From ZCTH02-B3 sp036563895 (GTDB taxonomy: Bacteria; Bacillota; Bacilli; Paenibacillales; Paenibacillaceae): a stretch of DNA of 10,500 bases. The notes under the pieces are model-generated. The model had not been told where the DNA came from. It did not search any database and worked only from the letters and a program-made list of their open reading frames with translations. A program made the position numbers and the translations under genes. This document shows positions 6,000 to 10,500 of this stretch, piece after piece (positions within the stretch are counted from its first letter, which is position 1; every line of letters begins with the position of its first letter). The stretch spans positions 1 to 10,500 of the forward strand of contig DATCLN010000005.1 in NCBI GenBank assembly GCA_036563895.1, read 5' to 3'.

Positions 6000-7565
6000 A
6001 TGACCGAAGCCAAAAGGAGAATCCGCATTTTCGACACAACGCTGCGCGACGGCGAACAGGCTCCCGGGGCATCCATGAAGCCGGAGCAAAAAATCGTCGT
6101 CGCCCGCCAGCTTGCGAAACTCGGCGTCGACACCATCGAGCCGGGCTTCCCCATTTCCAGCCCGGGCGAGTTCAAGGCGATCCAACAGATTTCCCGCGAA
6201 CTTCAGGAGACGGAAATCTGCGGTTTCGCCCGCTGCGTGAAGGAGGACATCGACGCGGCGGTGGAAGCGACCCGGGACGCGGCCCGCAGGCGGCTGCACC
6301 TGTTCGTGTCCTCGTCGCAGATCCACCTGGACTTCCAGCTGCGCAAGACGCGCCAGGAAGTCCTGCAGCTGGCGCGGGAGATGGTCGCCTACGCCAAGCA
6401 ATTCGTGGAGGAAATCGAGTTTTCGCCGATGGACGCGTCCCGTTCCAGCGAAGAGTTTTTGTATGAGCTGGTGGAGGCGGTCATCGGGGAAGGCGCCACG
6501 ATCATCAACATTCCGGATACGACGGGATACGCCCTGCCGGAGGAATTCGGGCCGCTGTTCTCCCGCCTGCGGCAGAACGTGCGCGGCGCCGACCGCGTCA
6601 TTTTCAGCGCGCACTGCCACAACGACCTCGGCCTGGCGGTGGCCAACAGCCTGGCGGCCATCCGGCACGGCGCCACGCAGGTGGAGGTGTGCGTCAACGG
6701 CGTCGGCGAACGGGCCGGCAACTGCGCGCTGGAGGAACTGGTGATGGCGATCCACACGCGCAGCGATTCCCTGGGCGTGGAAACCGGCATCCGCCTGGAC
6801 CAGCTGTATGAAACCTCCCGCGTCGTCAGTCGGATGATGCACTTTCCCATCGCGCACAACAAGCCGATCTTCGGCCGCAACGCTTTCCAGCACGAATCGG
6901 GCATACACCAGGACGGCCTGCTGAAGCACCGCAACACCTACGAGATCATGGACCCGGAAGCGATGGGCATCCCGCGGGAAATGATCGTGCTCGGCAAGCA
7001 CTCCGGCCGCCACGCCCTCAAGCACCGGGTGGAGGAGTTCGGCATCCGGCTGCGGGAGGATCAGCTGGAGGACCTGTACCATCGGTTCAAAGCCAAGGCG
7101 GACGAGCTGAAAATCGTCACCGACGATGTGCTGCTGCAGCTGGTGGGCGAGTCGACCGCGTCGTCGGTGGAACCGTTCGCCCTGGTAGATCTGCAGGTCG
7201 TCTCCGGAACGCAGCGGAAGCGCATGGCCTCGGTGACGATCCGGACGGCGGACGGCGCGGAACGGACGTTCACGGGCACCGGCGAAGGGCCGCTGGAAGC
7301 GGTGATCCACTGCATCCGCCAGGCGATTCCGGACGCGGGCGAGTTCGAGGATCTGGAGCTGCATTCGTTGTCCACAGGGGAAGACGCCTTCGGCGAAGCG
7401 ACCGTCACCGTGCTGCACGGCGGCAAACGGTACAAGGGAACGGCCATCGACAGGGACATCATCCTGGCATCGGCGCGGGCGTACGTGGCCGCCTGCAACA
7501 GCGCCTATATGGCACAGAACCGGCGGCATACGGTTTCGGCAACCGCGGCGGCTGCCGGGCAGTGA
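6000..7565 (+). CDS. leuA: 2-isopropylmalate synthase
   Basis: A 521-residue enzyme that condenses acetyl-CoA with 2-oxoisovalerate, the first committed step of leucine synthesis. The N-terminal TIM barrel opens with FDTTLRDGEQAPG (11-23), holding the catalytic Arg16 and metal-binding Asp17. AHCHND (204-209) supplies metal ligands His205 and His207, NGVGERAGN ends at Asn241, and HESGIHQDG (298-306) follows. The C-terminal leucine-binding regulatory domain spans about 390-505 and ends with the family motif GTAIDRDIILASARAYV. ATG 6000 follows AGGGAGGGG (5984-5992) at a normal distance. The length matches Bacillus LeuA. Citramalate or homocitrate synthase are relatives, but the leucine T-boxes decide for LeuA. 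No leuB, leuC or leuD follows; the gene appears to be monocistronic. Confidence 0.95.
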   Translation: MTEAKRRIRIFDTTLRDGEQAPGASMKPEQKIVVARQLAKLGVDTIEPGFPISSPGEFKAIQQISRELQETEICGFARCVKEDIDAAVEATRDAARRRLHLFVSSSQIHLDFQLRKTRQEVLQLAREMVAYAKQFVEEIEFSPMDASRSSEEFLYELVEAVIGEGATIINIPDTTGYALPEEFGPLFSRLRQNVRGADRVIFSAHCHNDLGLAVANSLAAIRHGATQVEVCVNGVGERAGNCALEELVMAIHTRSDSLGVETGIRLDQLYETSRVVSRMMHFPIAHNKPIFGRNAFQHESGIHQDGLLKHRNTYEIMDPEAMGIPREMIVLGKHSGRHALKHRVEEFGIRLREDQLEDLYHRFKAKADELKIVTDDVLLQLVGESTASSVEPFALVDLQVVSGTQRKRMASVTIRTADGAERTFTGTGEGPLEAVIHCIRQAIPDAGEFEDLELHSLSTGEDAFGEATVTVLHGGKRYKGTAIDRDIILASARAYVAACNSAYMAQNRRHTVSATAAAAGQ

Positions 7566-7598
7566 CGGATGCGGCGGGCGCCAAATTTGTGGATTATG

Positions 7599-7633
7599 AC
7601 AAGGGGTGTGGGCAATATATCCACACCCCTTGT
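7599..7633 (+). repeat. Perfect 13-bp inverted repeat downstream of leuA
   Basis: ACAAGGGGTGTGG (7599-7611) and CCACACCCCTTGT (7621-7633) flank a nine-base AT-rich spacer. The RNA would fold into a stable hairpin 34 bases after the leuA stop, so it may end or protect the leuA transcript. There is no T-run on either side, so it is not a standard terminator; a protein-binding palindrome is an alternative. Confidence 0.8.
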
Positions 7634-7705
7634 GCATATTGTGGAGATCGTTTGCGGAAGGTTGATGGGACAACGCTTGAAATTTTCTGAAACGGGGATT
7701 ACTTT

Positions 7706-7723
7706 TTCACAACTGTTTGTGAA
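7706..7723 (+). repeat. Small palindrome TTCACAA-N4-TTGTGAA
   Basis: A perfect 7-bp inverted repeat has a four-base spacer, about 100 bases before the cyclo-ligase start. The half-sites occur in the opposite order to the Rex operator I know (TTGTGAA first), so I do not name a regulator. The arms overlap two DnaA-box-like 9-mers. Confidence 0.5.
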
Positions 7724-7824
7724 TATTGTGGACAAAGTGAACAACCAGGCCGCGCCCCGCAGCAAACGAAGGATTTTTGCGCATATTTGGCGAACAAGAC
7801 ACATGCATGCCAAGGGGGCGAAAA

Positions 7825-8496
7825 ATGGAACCGGAAAACATTGCCGGCCGCAAGCGGGAAATACGCCGGCGGATGGCGGAGCGGCGGGACGCCGTGCCTG
7901 AAGGGGAGCGCCGCGGCCTGTCCGCGCGGCTGTGCCGGGTGGCGGAGCGGGAACTTGTGGAGCCGCTGCGGAAACGGCTGGGCCGTCCGCTGGCGGTGTG
8001 CCTCTATGGCGCGTTTCGTTCCGAGGCGGACCCGGCGGATCTGGCCGCGTCGTGCCGGGCGAAGGGCGACGCGATTTACGCGCCGCGGGTTGCGCCGGGC
8101 GGAAAGACCATGGAAGTGAGGCGTCTTGCGTCGCCTGCCGATTGGACCCGGGGCCGCTACGGCGTGCCGGAGCCGGACCCGGACCGCACCGAAGCGCTGA
8201 GCCCGGCGGATTTGGCGGAAACGCTGGATCTCATCCTGGTGCCGGGCCTGGCGTTCGACCGGCTGGGGCGGCGTCTCGGATACGGCGGAGGGCATTACGA
8301 TCGCCTGTTCCGGCTGGTGCGGGCCGGCGAGCCGCCGGACGCCCGGGATTCAGCGGGCAGGGGACCGCTGTGGATCGGCTTTGCCTTTTCGTTTCAGATC
8401 GCAGATGAGGCGCTGCCGGCGGAACCCCACGATCTGCGACTGGACGCGGTGGCGACGGAAAAAGGGATCATCTGGTGCGGGCGGCTGCCCGGGTGA
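7825..8496 (+). CDS. 5-formyltetrahydrofolate cyclo-ligase (MTHFS)
   Basis: A 223-residue cytoplasmic enzyme that converts 5-formyltetrahydrofolate to 5,10-methenyltetrahydrofolate using ATP, returning the stored folate to one-carbon metabolism. The strongest signature is VPGLAFDRLG followed by RLGYGGGHYDR (139-160), the family's substrate- and ATP-binding segment. The N-terminal KREIRRRM (10-17) and the GRYGVPEP strand (110-117) are also typical. Residues 167-182 form a small loop between the GYGGG motif and the last strand, making it slightly longer than many members. The start is ATG 7825, seven bases after GGGGG; in-frame upstream starts at 7777 and 7807 have no ribosome binding site. It stands first in a run of genes with mogA, but 129 bases separate them. 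The Bacillus gene is called yqgN; I leave the symbol blank. Confidence 0.92.
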   Translation: MEPENIAGRKREIRRRMAERRDAVPEGERRGLSARLCRVAERELVEPLRKRLGRPLAVCLYGAFRSEADPADLAASCRAKGDAIYAPRVAPGGKTMEVRRLASPADWTRGRYGVPEPDPDRTEALSPADLAETLDLILVPGLAFDRLGRRLGYGGGHYDRLFRLVRAGEPPDARDSAGRGPLWIGFAFSFQIADEALPAEPHDLRLDAVATEKGIIWCGRLPG

Positions 8497-8625
8497 TCGG
8501 GCCGCATGTACGGCCGGGACAAGCCCGGTTGGAGAAGCCCGGCCGCCCATGCGGCCGTCCGCCCGGCTGTCCGGACCGCCTCCGGCGGATCTGAAGGCGA
8601 AGTCTTGGAAAGCGGAGGGATGGAC
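8497..8625 (+). other. GC-rich spacer with small hairpins before mogA
   Basis: No gene is supported here. The spacer has several short GC palindromes, for example CGGCCG at 8540-8545 and 8552-8557 around CCCATG, and CCGCC-TCC-GGCGG at about 8578-8590. None has a T-run, so I do not call a terminator. No promoter is evident, so mogA may be read through from the cyclo-ligase gene. Confidence 0.45.
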
Positions 8626-9141
8626 ATGCGTTGGCAGGTGGCTCTTCTGGTGACGTGCAAGGGCGGAGTCCGCACCCCGGCCGATGAAGAGAGCGCGCAG
8701 GTCATCCGCGAGCTGGTGGAAGAGGAACTGGGGGGAGTCTTGACGGAAGAACGGGTCGTACCCGACGAGCGGATAGAGATACAGGCCGCTCTGATCGAAA
8801 TTACCGATTATTTTCGTCCGCATCTGGTGCTGACCATCGGGGGCTCGGGGATCGGTCCGCGCGACCAGGTGCCCGAGGCGACCATGCTCGTGGTGGATCG
8901 CACTGTTCCCGGCATGGCGGAAGCGATGCGCCAGGCGGCCATGCGCCGGATGCCGGAAGCCATGCTGCACCGCGGCGTTTGCGGCATCCGCGGCGGCACC
9001 CTGATCGTCAATCTGCCCGGCGACCCGCGCGGCGTCCACGAGCACTTTTCGGCCATCCTCGGGACGCTGCCCGCGGCGCTGGCGGCGGTGTCGGAGGCGG
9101 CTGTTCCGGCGGCTGAAGAAGCAGGCGGCGGCGAAGCGTGA
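8626..9141 (+). CDS. mogA: MogA/MoaB-type molybdopterin adenylyltransferase
   Basis: A 171-residue protein of the MogA/MoaB family, which adenylates molybdopterin before molybdenum insertion. The family core is visible: VLTIGGSGIGPRDQVPEAT (68-86) corresponds to the TTGGTG-x-x-x-RD-x-TPEAT motif, with Ile and Ser in place of the second Thr and the third Thr. GVCGIRGG then TLIVNLPGDPRGVHE (117-139) matches the second molybdopterin-binding segment ending in LPG. ATG 8626 lies six bases after GGAGGG (8614-8619); ATG 8620 touches that site, and a longer frame from 8506 has no ribosome binding site and an unconserved leader. The C-terminal 25 residues are Ala/Glu-rich and probably disordered. Whether it is MogA or MoaB in function cannot be decided from sequence. 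Its position before tatAC fits export of Moco enzymes. Confidence 0.85.
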   Translation: MRWQVALLVTCKGGVRTPADEESAQVIRELVEEELGGVLTEERVVPDERIEIQAALIEITDYFRPHLVLTIGGSGIGPRDQVPEATMLVVDRTVPGMAEAMRQAAMRRMPEAMLHRGVCGIRGGTLIVNLPGDPRGVHEHFSAILGTLPAALAAVSEAAVPAAEEAGGGEA

Positions 9142-9225
9142 TCCTGCAGGCTCCGGCGGCATAAGTTGCAGGCCGGTTCCGGCGGCGCGTGAAAGAACGC
9201 CACATAAATGTCAAGGTCCGGGGCT

Positions 9226-9253
9226 TTGTCCGAAGGACAGGGTATGATATGAT
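9226..9253 (+). promoter_or_regulatory. Candidate promoter for tatA-tatC
   Basis: TTGTCC (9226-9231, four of six) and TATGAT (9248-9253, five of six) are 16 bases apart, ending 43 bases before tatA. A small inverted repeat TGTCC-GAA-GGACA (9227-9239) overlaps the -35 box and could be an operator or only a chance palindrome. Confidence 0.5.
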
Positions 9254-9296
9254 ACGGATTACGGAAAAGAACCTGGTGTAACTGGAGGCGCGTCCG

Positions 9297-9557
9297 ATGT
9301 CCGGAATCGGCATCACGGGGCTGATCTTGCTGTTGATCGTCGCCCTTTTGCTTTTTGGGCCGAGCAAGCTGCCCGAACTGGGGCGGGCGTTCGGCCGCAC
9401 GCTGCGCGAGTTCAGAAAAGGGGCCAGCGAGCTGCTCGAAGACGGGGAGGATCGGAAGAAACGGACGCCCCCGTCGGAGTGGGCGGCGAAAACCTCTTCG
9501 GACGCCGCGCCGGCTGACGGAGACGACCGGCGGGAAGAGCGGCGTCTGCCGGAATGA
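9297..9557 (+). CDS. tatA: Sec-independent translocase TatA/E subunit
   Basis: An 86-residue single-pass membrane protein that oligomerises to form the twin-arginine translocation pore. Residues 4-20 are a hydrophobic helix that begins at the N-terminus (no cleaved signal). The conserved FGP hinge (20-22) follows, then an amphipathic helix with KLPELGRAFGRTLREFRKG (24-42) and a charged, disordered tail rich in Asp, Glu, Lys and Arg. This order defines TatA/TatE; TatB would be longer and is usually absent from Firmicutes. Start ATG 9297 is eight bases after GGAGG. It is 36 bases from tatC and probably co-transcribed with it. Firmicutes often have more than one TatA paralogue; which one this is cannot be told here. 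Confidence 0.93.
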   Translation: MSGIGITGLILLLIVALLLFGPSKLPELGRAFGRTLREFRKGASELLEDGEDRKKRTPPSEWAAKTSSDAAPADGDDRREERRLPE

Positions 9558-9593
9558 CCGCGCCCGCGGTGCGGAGAGGAGGTTGACGGTCCG

Positions 9594-10370
9594 ATGACCG
9601 AACAGCGTTCCGAACCGCGGCCGGAAGAAGCGCGCAAGATGACGGTGTGGGAACACATCGGCGAGCTGCGCAGCCGGCTGATCCGCGTGCTGGTCGTGTT
9701 CGGCCTGGCGCTGGCGGGCGGTCTGGTCGGCGCGGAGCCGGTGTTCGAATATCTCGTCGAGGCGGCGCCTTCCGACAAGCTGGAGCTGAACGCCTTTTCG
9801 CCCTGGGACGCCGTCAGCCTGTACGTGAAGATCGGGGTGCTGCTCGCGCTGATCGTGGCCGTCCCGTATGCTTTTTATGAAATGTGGGCGTTCGTCAAAC
9901 CCGGGCTCAGCCGGAAGGAGCGGGCCGTGACGCTGCGTTACGTGCCGTGGGCCTTTCTGATGCTGATTGCCGGATTGGCGTTTGCCTATTTTGTCGTGTT
10001 TCCGATGGCTTTTCTGTTCACCGAGCGGGTCACCCTCGCCATGGGCCTCAAACAGACCTACGGCGTCGGCCAATATTTTGCCTTCATGCTGAACATCCTG
10101 CTTCCGGTGTCGCTTCTGTTTGAATTGCCCCTGGTCATCCTGTTCCTGACCCGGATCGGGATTCTCAGCCCGCGGCTGCTGGTCAGGATGCGGCGGGTCG
10201 CCTGGTTCCTCATGGTGCTGGTCGCGACGATGATCACCCCACCGGACGTCATCTCGGACCTGCTCGTTTCCGTTCCGCTCATCGCCCTGTACGAATTCAG
10301 CGTATGGCTGTCGAAGGTCGCCGACCGCAGGCGGCTCAGGGCGCTGGAACAAAGCCTCGGCGAAAGTTAA
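9594..10370 (+). CDS. tatC: Sec-independent translocase subunit TatC
   Basis: A 258-residue polytopic membrane protein that recognises twin-arginine signal peptides and recruits TatA. Six hydrophobic helices are visible at about 29-47, 76-99, 117-139, 160-186, 199-215 and 219-236. Hallmarks: MTVWEHIGELRSRL just before the first helix, FVKPGLSRKER with the signal-peptide-binding glutamate (Glu109), and ITPPDVISDLLVSVP (214-228) before the last helix. The N-terminal 15 residues are charged and less conserved. ATG 9594 follows AGAGGAGG (9575-9582) by 11 bases. It completes a minimal TatAC system, as in Bacillus, and ends at a terminator. Substrates are not encoded in the window. Confidence 0.96.
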   Translation: MTEQRSEPRPEEARKMTVWEHIGELRSRLIRVLVVFGLALAGGLVGAEPVFEYLVEAAPSDKLELNAFSPWDAVSLYVKIGVLLALIVAVPYAFYEMWAFVKPGLSRKERAVTLRYVPWAFLMLIAGLAFAYFVVFPMAFLFTERVTLAMGLKQTYGVGQYFAFMLNILLPVSLLFELPLVILFLTRIGILSPRLLVRMRRVAWFLMVLVATMITPPDVISDLLVSVPLIALYEFSVWLSKVADRRRLRALEQSLGES

Positions 10371-10382
10371 AATCCGGTTTCC

Positions 10383-10406
10383 AACCCGTCCGCGCGGCGG
10401 GTTTTT
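10383..10406 (+). terminator. Rho-independent terminator after tatC
   Basis: An 8-bp stem with one G-U pair (10383-10390/10396-10403) has a five-base loop and a T-run at 10402-10406, 13 bases after the tatC stop. The remaining 94 bases of the window hold no gene or clear control element. Confidence 0.85.
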
Positions 10407-10500
10407 GTCATGTTCCGGTCCCCCGGATGCGCCGCAACATTTTTGGGTATGGGTCTGTCAAGCGTCTGTGAATATGTCAGGTTAACTGTTCTATGAAAAT

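Larger units (their letters stand above)
7566..7824 (+). other. AT-rich non-coding region between leuA and the cyclo-ligase gene
   Basis: I see no supportable gene in these 259 bases. The stretch from about 7585 to 7740 is clearly richer in A and T than its neighbours. It contains a perfect 13-bp inverted repeat, a smaller palindrome and several near-DnaA-box 9-mers. No consensus promoter for the next gene was found; TTGAAA at 7679-7684 lacks a good -10 partner. Confidence 0.6.

Noticed and set aside
5964..7673. 569-codon minus-strand open frame opposite leuA
   Set aside because: A shadow of leuA caused by GC-rich codon usage; histidine- and arginine-rich with no recognisable motif.
7706..7723. 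Rex redox operator
   Set aside because: The half-sites are in the reverse order and spacing is not that of the Rex consensus.
7569..7901. 110-codon + strand open frame across the AT-rich spacer
   Set aside because: No ribosome binding site, no similarity, and it runs out of frame into the cyclo-ligase gene.
8506..8625. Longer mogA start at ATG 8506
   Set aside because: The extra residues are encoded by the hairpin-rich spacer and are unlike the family; GGAGGG sets the start at 8626.
9143..9186. Imperfect direct repeat (TGCAGG...CCGGCGGC twice) after mogA
   Set aside because: Short and imperfect in GC-rich DNA; not distinguishable from chance.
8808..10352. 514-codon minus-strand open frame opposite mogA, tatA and tatC
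   Set aside because: It spans three genes and their spacers on the opposite strand; no motif or start signal.
10407..10500. CIRCE element or groES promoter after tatC
   Set aside because: Expected from gene order in related bacteria, but no TTAGCACTC-type inverted repeat is present in these bases.
1..10500. CRISPR array, tRNA, rRNA or insertion sequence ends
   Set aside because: No regularly spaced repeats, tRNA-like cloverleaf or transposase was found; the group II intron is the only mobile element.

Overview
The window is GC-rich chromosomal DNA from a Firmicute, most likely Paenibacillaceae (Paenibacillus, Cohnella or Thermobacillus type). The pointers are strong GGAGG-type ribosome binding sites, leucine T-box riboswitches, a perfect SigA-type promoter, and a cyclo-ligase, MogA, TatA, TatC gene order. 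The genus is inferred. All genes lie on the + strand.

Left part (1-2430): the window opens inside a group II intron, with the end of its reverse transcriptase/maturase followed by domains V and VI. The intron interrupts, in sense orientation, a dihydrodipicolinate synthase/N-acetylneuraminate lyase family gene whose 3' exon runs to 723. A hairpin terminator overlaps that gene's stop codon. Next comes a secreted GH33 exo-alpha-sialidase with a C-terminal carbohydrate-binding module. As printed it is broken by two opposite single-base shifts, both at homopolymers (A6 and G4), and it ends at a strong terminator. A sialidase beside a lyase-family gene suggests sialic acid use, but the lyase specificity is not shown.

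Middle (2431-7820): a complete hrpB-type DEAH helicase gene is followed by a consensus promoter and two complete tandem T-box leaders. Both have a CUC (Leu) specifier, the 19-base T-box core and their own terminator. They control a stand-alone leuA (2-isopropylmalate synthase). After leuA lies an AT-rich, non-coding stretch of about 260 bases with a perfect 13-bp inverted repeat, a second smaller palindrome and several near-matches to DnaA boxes.

Right part (7825-10500): 5-formyltetrahydrofolate cyclo-ligase, a MogA/MoaB-type molybdopterin adenylyltransferase, and a tatA-tatC pair with its own candidate promoter and a terminator. MogA works in molybdenum cofactor synthesis and TatAC exports folded proteins, many of them cofactor-loaded, so this is a plausible functional neighbourhood. 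No clearly new gene system is visible. The most notable points are the intron inside a lyase-family gene, the double-frameshifted sialidase, the duplicated leucine T-boxes and the AT-rich island.
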